A DNA stretch of 64,000 nt from Chalara sp. BL73 (taxonomy: Eukaryota; Ascomycota; Leotiomycetes; Helotiales). Numbering within the stretch: the stretch's first letter is position 1; each line of letters starts with the position of its first letter. The DNA is taken from contig CAKJVC010000065.1 of NCBI GenBank assembly GCA_918026815.1, positions 539,739 through 603,738 on the forward strand, read 5' to 3'. The translations under genes were made by a program, and so were the position numbers. Positions 44,031 through 55,471 of this stretch are shown in pieces. The notes under the pieces were generated by a model. That model was not told the DNA's origin. It searched no databases and was given only the letters and a program-made list of their open reading frames with translations.

Positions 44031-45216
44031 TGCCTTGGGAAGCAGTTAGTCTCTATCTCTTGCTAGAACGTCCCGGCCGCAATGGAAAGGGAAAGTCTGT
44101 TCGATGTGCATTAGGAGATACAACTGGCGATAGATAACCGACGGACTTGCATGCACCAGAATTCGAATACATCTTGGCAGGTGTAGGCAACCAAGCCGAC
44201 TATATGCCCTTTCCTAGCAAGACGCCGCAGAAAATAGGATGATGGAAGCCAGCGCGGAATATTGACCAGAGGATACAGACGCTACCAAGGAATAATGGAT
44301 TTGTCGATTGCACAGTGCGGCAATTTGGAGAATTAGATGCTTTGTTTGCTGCCTTGCTTCAGCTGGTAGCCGGAGATTAACCAGCAGAGTCATGTACTGA
44401 TAACAGCATGATAAGAAATCTCTCCCTAATCCCCGCACTACCAATTTTTGGTATGGACTAAACCTTGATATGCACTGGAGTGTAGCTCCAATTTCGACAG
44501 AACCACAATAAAAGAAATTTTATAACGGTGAAATTACAGGCCGATCACAACAGCGGAGCACTACGGCAATGCCTTCAGCTATGCAGTTATTGCATATGTC
44601 GGTCTCAAAGCTCAAGATGATCTAGTGAGTGATTGACCAGGGAACCGCGCTGTACTCCGTTCTCACCGCACCATCTGTCAAGCGTTGAAAAAGGAGTAAG
44701 ATTCGGCACCCTGACGCCGGGTTAAAGATGGAATTTCAGGGCTCCAGCAACCCCACTCGCCCAGCCGCTCCCATCATCCAGCCGCCACCAAAGAATATTA
44801 GCGCCGGGGACTAGTCCTCTGTGACATGGGTGAGTAGCGGCAAGCTACGTCTACTGGGCTGAGTGCGGCTGAGAATGTGCGGGGCATCATTGGTATCACA
44901 CTAGCATTGGGCCCCCACCCCCGCCTGATTGCCAGGCACTTGCGCTCGAATCCATTAGTGACAACAACTCAACAAATATGCACTGATAGGAAAGGAGGCG
45001 CCTTCTATTAGGGAAAATAAATAAAGGAATAGAGAGGCTGCTTTACGCCAAAATCCCTACCGTAATCAAACAAAACTTGGTCAAGTTTGCATATGCAACG
45101 TTTCCCTTTCTGGTGCCATCGGCTGTCACAGTTCGTTGCTGCCTAGTCGAACTGTGGTGCTTCACGCAAAGTCATGCCTCCATATCATTTAGATGGCGGG
45201 ACAGGTTTGGGGTTGT
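44031..45216. other. No recognisable gene
   Basis: Upstream of the VPS54 pseudogene. The eroded N-terminal codons of that gene may reach to about 44150, where stops occur in all frames. I see nothing else identifiable. Confidence 0.4.
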
Positions 45217-45466
45217 TGTAACAACTCAAGGCGAACAGGGATCTCGATCCGTAGATCTCGGGAAGAAGGACTCAAAGGTGTGAACGACTATCAATTGTTA
45301 TAACGAAGAGAACAAGCTACAGGCAGAAGAAGGGAAGGGGAGCAGTGCTCTACATACAGGAGACTGGCCAGGGGTCAGTGTAAGCGAGCCCTATGGTGTC
45401 AGGGGCCGAGCTCTAAACGGCCGAGCCCCATGGGGCTCTAAGCGAGATAGGGCCACGGCTGTGACA
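45217..45466 (-). mobile_element. Solo LTR-A with perfect target duplication GTTGT
   Basis: 250-bp LTR-A in reverse (TGTAACAACTCAAGG to GGCTGTGACA), flanked on both sides by GTTGT (45212-45216 and 45467-45471). This copy fixes the LTR-A ends and shows 5-bp duplications, as for Ty3- or Ty1-type integrases. Confidence 0.92.
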
Positions 45467-45832
45467 GTTGTAACTTTTGATTTTCAGCTTCGCTATATGG
45501 CATATATTTCGTATTGGACAAGGAGGGATGATAATAGCTACTTACATGTTTCTTTATCTTTATCCTGTGTTGTGCTGCCCGTTAGGTTCTTTGGGGGTTC
45601 TTTTGTTGCTGGTATTACTCACACGAGATCTCGATTTGATTGCTGGGGCATTCTGTTTCGTGACAGACAGTAAAGAATAATGGTAGCTGGCGGCGGGTTC
45701 TCCTCTTCCTTCGTCAGCATATACATGACATACTTTTTGTTGAATTTATCCTTCAAGGGCTAGGAGACGAGCTTTTGGAGATGATAATATATCTTTCCCG
45801 TTCTGTGCTTTAATACAAACATGTTTAATCGT

Positions 45833-46019
45833 TGGAATGCATGCACATGGCTTCACACGTTCCATCGGATCGCGGGGATCGTGGGTCTTCTGCCACCTAT
45901 ATATCTACCTGGCAATAGGCCGTAGCTTAGAAAAATCAAATCAACGAATACCAGAACCACACAAGCAAGAGCGTAGTCACAGCTACTACGCCTTTTGCTA
46001 CGTGGTAGGTATTCTGATA
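45833..46019 (+). mobile_element. Solo LTR, family LTR-C (forward)
   Basis: 187 bp starting TGGAATGCATG and ending GGTATTCTGATA (TATTCCGACA in other copies). It matches 48456-48640 as an inverted copy along its whole length, and 29150-29262 in part. No target duplication is visible. Confidence 0.7.
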
Positions 46020-46225
46020 GAAGGAGTGCTATAACTATTTCCTTGATCTTTTTTGACGATGTGAGACAGTCAAGCCATAATTTTGTGATTTAGCTCAGAT
46101 GATCATAGCTAACTCAAATCAGTGCTTCTCAAGCCACTTAGGGTACTCCCTTTTGGTCGCAATAAGGATTTTGTTGGCCGCCATTCTCATTTAAATCAAC
46201 TAATCACAATTCTGCACACCGAGGA

Positions 46226-46525
46226 TACCGAGGAAGATTGTCAACGCGTAGTTTTAGTATGCCTTGGTAGAGTTGGAAAGACCTAAATTGCCTTGGAGTA
46301 CCCTTTTCATCTCCAGTTAATTTCCCCGGCATGCTCTATGTTTTGGGTCCTGGCTAGTGATATAACAAGTTTCTAAAACGCGTATCGCTATATTAGACTG
46401 CAGCTCCAGGAGACGGCGCTTGGGAGAGAACACCCAGATACTCTCGGAAGCATGATGGGCCTCGCATTATCGCTTCACGGCCAAGGCGAGCACGCAGAGG
46501 TGGAGGTGATATACCAGCAGTAGTA
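46226..46525 (+). pseudogene. Relic of an NB-ARC / TPR receptor
   Basis: Near 46243-46300 a frame reads VVLVCLGRVGKT-stop-IALEYPF, a P-loop (GxxGxGKT) and its continuation as in fungal NB-ARC receptors, with TAA where Gln is expected. Further on, 46405-46522 reads LQLQETALGREHPDTLGSMMGLALSLHGQGEHAEVE (shown here only as landmarks LGREHPDTL and GQGEHAEVE), a tetratricopeptide unit of the same receptor class. The domains are only about 100 bases apart, so most of the receptor has been deleted. Confidence 0.65.
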
Positions 46526-47553
46526 AGGTGGACTTTCCATCATCCTCTTGTGGTGAGTGAAGGATATTTATATATATATTTCTTTATATCTCTATTCTAT
46601 AGAGGGTTAACGGAACATATATCTTTATAGTCCCCCATAACCACCACTCGTTTTCTAGAATTTTCTAGATGTCACGGGAAAAGCACAGGCCTCCAGCTTG
46701 CCAAGCTTGCCAAGCATGCGGAACCTCCTATTTTTTAGTGACGAGCTCCTTCTCAGCTCTCCTGTTCTCTAGACAACAATATCATCACGATATCTCTGCG
46801 CACGCGTCCCACGCATACTAAGCTCATGAGTGAACCTAGTCTGTGACACTAGAATAATCACGAATTACTATACAGTATAAATCGAACAATAAAGAACCGT
46901 TTACAAACGTAATCAGGCAAGGATCCTGATAGCGGTCAGTTGTAACCTGAATGATCATGCAGCGCGCCACTTTTCGAATGCATAACTCAGCTATACATTA
47001 ATTGCTAATAAACGATCATCATTGGCGAAATAATTGAGAGCCAGATCATGGTTTCTTCAACGATTAACTCGCTAAGTGGGGCTGAATTTTAATAAGAGAG
47101 TGTCCAGTCTCTGCCCCTGGTTCTGCTCCCTGGTTCCGCTCCAAGTCGCTCCACCGGTCTAAGGGGTGGCCACCTATTTTGGACCGGCCAGCAGCATCTG
47201 GATAGCCACAGAGCTGATTTCGGACCCAGAAGCTCATTGGCTCATGTTTTGGTTAGTCACACTTCGATGGGAAGACAGGGCCTGATTTGGCTTCTCTATT
47301 CAGTTCTAATTATGGTGGAAAGGGAGCCGTGTATTGCTCCGCGATATTTCTAATCTTTGGCTAATAAACATCCCGGCTTTGAAGAGAATGCTGAAGCTAG
47401 CTCGCCACCGTATCTGCGTCTCGAGGTCAAGAGTGTGGTCGGTTCATTGGCTCGCTTTGTCCCTAACAATCAAACGAAGATAAACTACACAATGCTATAT
47501 AATGAACCACGCTTTCATATGGTGGTCAAACTGAGTAGTGGAAAAATATCTGG
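46526..47553. other. No recognisable gene
   Basis: Spacer with a TATA-rich run near 46570. The plus-strand frame at 47357-47575 runs into the LTR-A and matches nothing I know. Confidence 0.4.
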
Positions 47554-47842
47554 TATAACAACTCAAGCTGAATAGGGATCTCGATCCGTGGATCTAGGTA
47601 GAAGGACTCAGAGGTGTAAACAACTATCAATTATTATAACTAAGAGAACAAGCTACGGACAGAAGAAGGGAAGGAAAGCAGTGCTCTATATACAGGAACT
47701 GGCCGGAGGCCAGGATAGGCGAGCTTTGCGGTGTCCGGTGCTGAGCTCCGCCCGAGCCCTGGGGTGTCCGGTGCTGTGCTCTGTCCGAGCTCTGGGGCAT
47801 CCAGTGCTGAGCTCCGAGCCAGAGAATGCCAGGGCCGTAACA
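47554..47842 (-). mobile_element. Solo LTR-A with perfect target duplication TCTGG
   Basis: 289-bp LTR-A in reverse with both termini changed by transitions (TATAACAACTC, CCGTAACA). It is flanked on both sides by TCTGG (47549-47553 and 47843-47847). It is longer than the copy at 45217 because a short G/C-rich unit (GCTCTG-GGGTGTCCGGTGCTG type) is repeated near 47730-47820. Confidence 0.9.
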
Positions 47843-48455
47843 TCTGGACGGGTGAAGTAGGCTCGCTTTCTTAAAGGAGAGTGCTGATAAATCATCCACC
47901 CTACTTTTAAGAACGGGTTGGGCTATCTTGCCGAGGATTTTTCTATGGCAGTCGTTACAGCATTGTTAAGACTAGCTGTTTTACAATTTGACTCGAGCTC
48001 AGCTTCACTTGCTGTAAATCGTTTTACGAGATATGTAGTCTCTACCTGAGAATCAACTGTGGTGAGCTGTATACATCGCCATGCATGTTGTCACGATCCC
48101 AATACAGGCGCCTGTGAAAGCTGTTTGTAAGGTCTCAATACGAGGAATCTAAACTAGAGAAAAAAAGTGTAACTACTGCTGGAACTGCCTCATATAACCA
48201 TGACCAGTTCCAGGGTCCTAGCTAGGCGAACCAATGAGCGTTCGCGGCTGTGGCACGCAATGAATGCCCAGATGCACTGTACACGTGATCTCTAGGACCA
48301 TGACACATGTGATTCATCACGTGAGCGCTAGACTATTAGAAAAGACACTAGAACGGAGTAATAATAATTGATCACTATAAAGTAACCTGCTCCCCTTGAC
48401 CTTCTCTGTGAAAGAGAGGTATAAAACAATGCAATATATAGAAAGCTATTATAAG
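47843..48455. other. No recognisable gene
   Basis: Spacer between two solo LTRs. No coding region is supported. Confidence 0.4.
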
Positions 48456-48640
48456 TGTCGGAATACCTACCACGTAGCAAAAAGCGTAATAGCTGTAACT
48501 ATGCTCTTGCTGAAGTGGTTCTGGTACTCGTTGATTGATTGCTCTAAGCTACGGCCTATTGCCAGGTAGTTATATAGTGGTAGAAGACCCACAGTCCCCG
48601 TGATCTGATGGAGCGCGTGAAACTATGTACATGCATTCCA
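48456..48640 (-). mobile_element. Solo LTR, family LTR-C (reverse)
   Basis: 185 bp, TGTCGGAATACC to ATGCATTCCA, an inverted copy of 45833-46019. The flanks ATAAG and ATAAT differ by one base. It ends 13 bp from the stop codon of the NACHT-WD40 gene, so it probably overlaps that gene's 3' untranslated region. Confidence 0.7.
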
Positions 48641-48653
48641 ATAATAAGAGCTA

Positions 48654-51600
48654 TTATCTAATTACCTTTATCCCTCGCACAAACTCCAAAAATGAGACAC
48701 CTCCTAATGAACGCCCTATCGCGACACTCCTATGCCGAATAGCTGCAAAAGTGGGTCGATAGTCCGGTGGAAGCCAAAGAATATTTGTATCTTCTTCTGT
48801 GATCCACTCATTTGATACAAATAAACCACACAGCTTGCCGCTAGGTGAAATGATTAAGTCTGAGTGGACTAGGCTCCAGTCGCCTTCGAGCGTTTGCAGC
48901 TCCTCGCCTGTCGCGGCATCCCAGAACCGCACTGTCTTATCGTCAGATCCAGACACTACTAGCTTGCCGTCCGGCGAGAAAGATATAGAGCTGACCCAGT
49001 CCCAGTGGCCTATGAGCGTTTGCAGCTCCTCGCCTGTCGCGGCATTCCAGAGCTGCACTGCTTTATCGTAAGACCCAGACGCTACTAGTTCGCCGTCCGG
49101 CGAGAAAGCTACAGAGCTGACCCAGTCCCAGTGGCTTTCGAGCGTTTGCAACGCCGCACCTGTCGCGGTATCCCAGAGCCGCACTGTATTATCGCTAGAC
49201 CCAGACACTGCTAGCTTGCCGTCCGGCGAGAAAGATACAGAGATGACCCAGTCCCAGTGGCCTACAAGCGTTTGCAGCGCTGCGCCTGTCGCGGTATCCC
49301 AGAGCTGCACTGCTTTATCGTAAGACCCAGACGCTATTAGCTTGCTGTCCGGCGAGAAAGCTACAGAGCTGACAGAAGCCGAGTGGCTTTCGAGCGTTTG
49401 CAGCGCCGCACCTGTCGCGGTATCCCAAAGCCGCACTGTCTTATCGTCAGACCCAGACACTACCAGCTTACCGTCCGGCGAGAAAGCTACAGAGATAACT
49501 ATGTCCGAGTGGCCTTCGAGCGTTTGCAGTGCCGCGCCTGTCACGGCATCCCAGAGCCGCACTGTCTTATCGTCAGAATGAGACACTACTAGCTTGCCGT
49601 CCGGCGAGAAAGCTATAAAGCTGACCGAGGCCGAGTGGCTTTCGAGCGCTTGCAGCGCCTCACCTGTTGCGGCATCCCAGAGTCGCACTGTATCATCGCC
49701 AGACCCAGACACTACTAACTTACCGTCCGGCGAGAAAGATACAGAGCTGACCGCGGCCAAGTGGCCTTTAAGTGTTTGCAGCGCCGCACCTGTCGCGGTA
49801 TCCCAGAGTCGCACTGTGTTATCGTAAGACCCAGACACTACCAGCTTGCCGTCCGGCGAGAAAGCTACAGAGCTGACCCAGTCCCAGTGGCCTTTGAGCG
49901 TTTGTAGCGCCGCACTTGTCGTGGCATCCCAAAGTCGCACTGTTTTATCGTTAGACCCAGACACTACCAGCTTTTCGTTCGGCGAAAAAGCTACGGAGTT
50001 GACTTTGTCCGAGTGGCTTTCGAGCGTTTGCAGGTTCGCGCCTGTCGTAGCATCCCAGAGCCGCACTGTTTTATCGTAAGACCCAGACACTACTAGTTCG
50101 CCGTCCGGCGAAAAAGCTACAGAGCTGACCCAGTCCCAGTGGCTTTCGAGCGTTTGCAGCGCCTCACCTGTCGCGGCATCCCAGAGTCGCACTGTTTTAT
50201 CGTCAGATCCAGACACTACCAGTTTGCCGTCTGGTGAGAAAAATACAGAGCTGACCGAGGCCAAGTGGCCTTTGAGTGTTTGCAGCGTTACACCTGTCGC
50301 GGTATCCCAGAGCCGCACTGTGTTATCGCTAGACCCAGATACTACCAGGTTGCCGTCCGGCGAGAAAGCTACAGAGTTGACTTTGTTAAAGTGGCTTTCG
50401 AGCGTTTGCAGCGCCGCACCTGTCGCGGTATCCCAGAGTCGCACTGTGTTATCGTAAGACCCAGACACTACCAGGTTGCCATCCGGCGAGAAAGCTACAG
50501 AGTTGACCGTGCCCGAGTGGCCTTCGAGCGTCTGCAACGCCACGCTCCAATTGGCTTGTACTCTGAACTTAGTTTGGATCCAATGTGGGATATCCTTCTT
50601 GAACTGTCTTCGAACAATGCTTTTCTCCGGGGCAAATACAAGAGCTGAACAATATAACTGGAGAGGGAACCGTTCGATTATTGATCGGTTATATAAAACG
50701 AATCGCTTGGCATCATGGATAAATGCATGTAGATCAGGAGAGGCATCAGCCTTAGTATAAGTTAGTCAGATTTCTTAAAATATTACAAAGAAGGCCCACT
50801 GGAATTAAAGCTTCTAGAGACAGTATCGCAAGAATCCCTTCTGAGCCTTTCCCTATCCAACTAAGCGTCTCAAGCCAATGAAGCAAATGATCTTGCAGGA
50901 ATTGGTAGATTTTCTTATTATCATGAAGCTTAGTGTTACTCTTTTGTAGATGCTGGACCCAGTATAGGCATGCGTATTGAACTTCGGAGGGAAGGGATTC
51001 CTTAAGACGATTGCCATTGACTTGAGTAGCTAGACTACCAGGAGCATACATTTCGCAGATATCTTTCTTGAGTGTCCCGGACATTAGCTGTATACAACCG
51101 GCAGCTAATGTCTGATGCGCCTGCTTGCCGTCTACCCAGAAATCGTTACATCGATCTTGGTTCAGGAGGAAATCGCGAAACGAAGGATGGTGTAAATGAA
51201 GCGCGCGAGTTTGATTCTCTGGTATATTTATAATTGCGTAAAGATCTTCCAGTGTCTGATCGATACCTTCTTTTGGGAGATTTAATAGCTTGCTTAATGA
51301 AAAGGCAGAAAGAGGCGAAAGCAATACCACTAGACTCCCAAGCGTGTATTTTAGCATACTGCATGACTCTTTTTTTTCTTCATCCGTATAGTCCGAGGAA
51401 ATAGAGTGGTTAAGGACAGTAAAGTATATTTCGTCAAGGTGCTTCTCTGGTGCTGTGATAGCGCTGCTGCTGCTGCCTTTGAGAATTGCATCCAGTCTTT
51501 TGCGTGCGAATCGCTTCCCTTCACGAATAAACCGACATGCCGTTGCTGCCCAGATGAAAAGGCCGTTAGCGTTCAGAACCAGCTGTCTCAGATCCTGCTT

Positions 51601-52532
51601 GCCTGGCCAGCCCGCTCCAAGAGCCCACTCCTGCCCGATAATCTCCAGATTGTACCCCAGGAATAAAGAGATGTCATGGTTGACAATTGCCGGAGCTATG
51701 TTTTGCAGTACGAAGTCCTGGTGTTCAGTTTGCGGGATACTGTACATGCCGTATCGGATTGGAATTTCCGGTCGGCTTGTCACAAAAACTCGAAGCCGTA
51801 TTGTCTTTAACGATCGAGCTTCAGCTAAGAGTTGTAGAATGATCCGTACGTTCTTATCATCCTCACACTCATCAAGTGCATCAACGATAAGAATATTTGA
51901 GAATTGACGGGCATTAAAGTCTACCTGGGATAATGGTTCAAGAATAAGCTGGCGCCACTGGTCGCGGAGGGACAGGGTCGCAATGTTTTTACGCTTGGCG
52001 ATAGCATCGTAAATATATGGTTGAAGAGATGGTACGTTATTTGCGAGCTGCACGGCAATACTTGTAAAGAACTTGCCGGCATGGCTCACATCTCCACCGC
52101 TTTTCGAGAAGAAGAAACTGGCCCCAAGACACGCTTGGTCGTGGTATTTGCGGGCAACAGTGCGTGCAATCGTCGACTTTCCGGTGCCAGCCAGACCATT
52201 TAACCAGAAGATGCGCCGCTCATCCGTTCCCTCAGCCCAGTTATATATCTCTTGTAAAAGGTCGACGCGGGTGTCAGGAAGGCAGGTGGGTTCATGTTGG
52301 TGGTCGTATGAGTTGAAAGGCGCATTTGTTGCAAACGGCAGAAGATTGAGTAGGTTGTCTAGCCACGAACCGCTGGTCAGCGTTCTGCAATCCTTACGGC
52401 CTCAAGAGCTAGCCTACTGAAATACTACTCACTTTCGCTGTCCCCAAAGTTTACAGATCCGACTTTCCCCACCACGACCTTGGCACCATTTGCTGCTGAT
52501 ACTCCGCTAATATGCTGGTAATCGCCTGACAT
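48654..52532 (-). CDS. NLR: NACHT / WD40 receptor with N-terminal amyloid-like motif, about 1,250 aa
   Basis: A first exon starts at the ATG at 52532 (MSGDYQHISGVSAANG). It is joined by an intron near 52376-52445, whose exact boundaries are uncertain, to the NACHT exon, which carries Walker A GLAGTGKST (about 52170-52200) and Walker B ILIVDALDECED (about 51870). A 49-bp intron at 50751-50799 (GTGGGC..ACTAAG, CTGACTAAC branch) removes an apparent stop and joins ALIP to ADASPDLHAFIHDAKRF. The last exon (48654-50750) encodes 13 WD40 repeats of 42 residues, nearly identical except at a few sites. This is the HET-E/NWD class: WD40 ligand sensing, NACHT oligomerisation. The N terminus has no enzyme or death domain, only a motif (residues 8-29) resembling the repeats in the divergent neighbour at 52817. 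No nonsense changes remain once the introns are placed. Confidence 0.88.
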
Positions 52533-52816
52533 CGGGCGCTAGGGTGGCAGCAACGTCATAACATTCAAATGATAGCCTCTTTACTCTCCGCTGTGGAGAC
52601 TCGCATTTATAGGCACGCCGCCAGTAGAGAGCGTGTAGGCGTCGACAAACGTTGTTACAGTAAGGTAGGAGTTGGGACCGTGGCTCTATTTAGTGTGCTT
52701 ACAGCTCAGCCGCAACTGTGGCTGAGGAGCCTTCGCACCCCCACCAGTACAACGAAGCTTTACTATTTCAAACAGCCTACCCGAATACTTTGCTTTTATC
52801 ATTATTACTTCCGACT
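52533..52816. promoter_or_regulatory. Divergent promoter region between receptor and effector
   Basis: 284 bp separate the start codons of the NACHT-WD40 gene (minus) and the HeLo-like gene (plus). Shared control is likely from this arrangement. I cannot point to defined binding sites. Confidence 0.55.
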
Positions 52817-53800
52817 ATGGCTGATATCCTCAGTATCGCTGCCTCTGTCATAGCCGTCACCACCGTGGCTCTCCAGAGTGTCCACGTCCTTTCCACGACC
52901 ATTGACAACATCAGGGATGCTCCCAATGATGTTACCAGCATTCGAGCCGATCTGAAGGCTGTTGAGACCGTTCTTCGACACCTAGATATGTCGCTACAAG
53001 GCGGTACTCTGCAAATTGCCCTAAGCGACCAGATTAAGCCCTCTCTCGAAAACTGCTTTAAAGTATGCACGACGTTCCAGAAGCTGCTGGATCAGTGGAT
53101 GAAGCACTCAAGGGAAGATAAGACGTTTTGGATGGATAGATGGAGAGTGGGTTTATTTGGGCAGGACAGGATCAAAACCTTTAAGGGGCGGCTTAATGAC
53201 TGTAAGGGTACGCTCAGCGTAGCCCTGTCAACGGCCAATGTGTACGTGTCTTCGCCCAGGATATACCTTAGTTTCTGAAGCTGTCTAACGTGCATGGATA
53301 GCATTATAACTAGTCGTGAATTGCATATAGTGAAAGAAATGAAAGATATGATGCTAGAGCAAAATGAAAGGGTCCTTCAACAAGAAATTGCTCTAGTCGA
53401 CAGCCAAAGGTTGGATATTGAGGGTAGCTCAGCGCAGCTCTTGGCTAACGGCAATACTCAACTAAGTGAGGAGTCAGAACTGAGTAGACAGGAGCTCCTA
53501 GAAGAGATTAAGCAACAGCAGGCATCCAACAATGCATTGAAGAAGATGTGTGAAGAAGCTCACTCAAGAACGGTCTACGAGCGTACAAGGCAGAATATCA
53601 AGGGTATTAAGGTGACCAATCAGAGTTCGGTCCTGGCTGGATTCATCAATACGCTTGGAGAAGAGTCAAGAATCAATCAAGATATTTCGGATGTGACTGC
53701 TGATGGTTGGAGCGTTGTGGCTGCCGGGGTCATTAAGAACATCGATTTTAAGGATTTGCGTCCAAGGGGTCCTCCTGACAATATGGGTCGTGGGAAGTAG
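52817..53800 (+). CDS. HeLo-like (HELL) domain effector with two C-terminal amyloid-like repeats, 307 aa
   Basis: Exons 52817-53241 and 53302-53800; the 60-bp intron (GTACGT, CTAAC branch, GGATAG) joins in frame. Residues 1-110 or so (MADILSIAASVIAVTTVAL, DAPNDVTSIRADL) match the fungal HeLo-like or PigL_N N-terminal domain found on STAND receptors and cell-death effectors. The first helix is hydrophobic, as in membrane-targeting HeLo-type toxins. A long charged coiled-coil region follows. The C terminus has two pseudo-repeats 29 residues apart, IKGIKVTNQSSVLAGFI (about 241-257) and ISDVTADGWSVVAAGVI (about 270-286). HET-S and HELLF effectors have this design: membrane-active domain plus two amyloid repeats templated by a partner NLR. 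I chose the ATG at 52817 because the domain starts there; an upstream in-frame ATG (52718) would hide the N-terminal helix. Confidence 0.82.
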
Positions 53801-55471
53801 CGAGGAATGATATTAGAACATCTGGAACAAGTCAATTTTATATTGCGTTGAGATATCTGCAATTTCGTCGAACTAGCCGCAACCACAGGTTTTTAGTCTC
53901 GGTCTCTGTCGTGTCCTGCAAGGTATTAAAGTCACATAAACATGTGATATATAGATTATTTGGCTTGACACAGCACAAAACACACGACTACTTGTTGTAC
54001 AAACCTGTTGCGTAATAACTTGTTCTACAACTTATAGTATTACATGTGCTGATCGCACATCTCCCGAAGTAGAGTCTTGAGGAAGGCCGTATTAAACCTC
54101 CTAAACATGCTTACCGCGAAGGCAAGTGAGCAGTTTCCGCGATGACCGTTTCTACCACCTCTTCACAGGCTTGCAACTGCGCCAGCAAACGAGCCTCATT
54201 ATTTGATTGTCACGTTAGTCGACGATGAAACGGTTAGAAACGGCCCCTATGACCATTTTGGGTCTGCATGCGAAAACAAGTACTCGGTAAACCAAGTGGT
54301 AGGTGTGGAGTTTCTCGATTGGGACGGGTCGCATGTCTGGCCGCGATAAACTCTGCACGAAAGCCTCACGTTTTAAACCGACCTTCTTGAATAGGGAACC
54401 GAAGCCTTGGGGTTCTATAGTATTCTTGTAAGATAGACAGTATTTAGTAGTTTGTTGTGTCCTGTGTGATATTCGGGACGAAACGCTCTCGCGGTTACTC
54501 AGAGGCAGGCCCCGCTTTCCCTTAAGCACTTGCCTATTTAGTGGATCGCATTTTCAGAAAGGGGCATTTCTTCTAGGCTCTCCATCCTAGGACGGCGTTT
54601 CTTCTTCTTCGGGCGGGATTTATAGAAGATCCTCATAGTAGGGATGACGAGGGACCAGGAGGATGATGTGGAGGAGCGCCGAGAGTGGTTTAAGATCAAG
54701 AGGTTTAGGGATTCGGGAGGGATGATGGTTGCAATGGTGGGGGCATACGCACTTGAGGTGGGGCGTCCAGGACATATGCACAGGAGTAATCTTGAAAAGC
54801 ATTAGTGATGATCGTAAGCTAAGAAGGCCCGATAAATCAGTACTGCAGAGTTCTCTCTGAGATGGTGAGCTAAGTGTTAGCAGATCTTATATATGGAGGG
54901 ATACCGGTAGTGGACCATGTACGGGAAATTCAGGGGAAATGGACGCCATTGGCAATGCTTGTTTCTAATGCTTGTTTCTACTCCATGCGGGCCCCACTCC
55001 TTACTCGGGACACGTACCGAACACGTAACTAGGCCAGATAGATGAATAGCTCGCTACTACTACCAAATTAAGGTATCAGTAACTAGTCTGGAGAATAATT
55101 AATCTGGGGAATATATACCGACCATATAACTAAGCCAGATAGGTAAATAACTCGCTACTACTACCAAATTAAGGTACCAGCCAAATGCCTAGTTGTGGTC
55201 CAGCGCTACCCCCAAGTGGGTCATTGTGTACGGCATGTAGTGAGATGAGTGACGACAATTCTGCAGTTGAATGGTAGGTGCGGACAAAACGACGGTAATC
55301 CTGGCGGCCCTTCCACCCTTATTTCTACATACCGATATAATAATCAATCGCAAGACTTGAATTTGTCTCGTCTTGTACATCCCTCCAACATCTCTTCCTG
55401 TGGTAACGCATCAGAGAGAAGCCAGAGACCCTGTGGAACCTTACGCGATTCTACTTCTGAGGACTCCCACT
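53801..55471. other. No recognisable gene; two diverged 66-bp direct repeats
   Basis: I see no gene here. Two direct repeats (about 55014-55079 and 55116-55180, both containing CTCGCTACTACTACCAAATT) lie about 100 bp apart and differ mostly by transitions. Minus-strand frames at 54215-54802 match nothing I know. Confidence 0.45.

Noticed and set aside
48799..50760. Long chains of open frames on the plus strand (PSGEKATELT..SSVCSAAPVA-type units)
   Set aside because: These are antisense shadows of the WD40 repeats; the unit length is 126 bases and the minus strand gives the known domain.
50752..52089. NACHT frame ending at 50752 taken as a truncated receptor separate from the WD40 frame
   Set aside because: A 49-bp intron (50751-50799) with a good branch site removes the stop and joins the two in frame to a sequence typical of the family.
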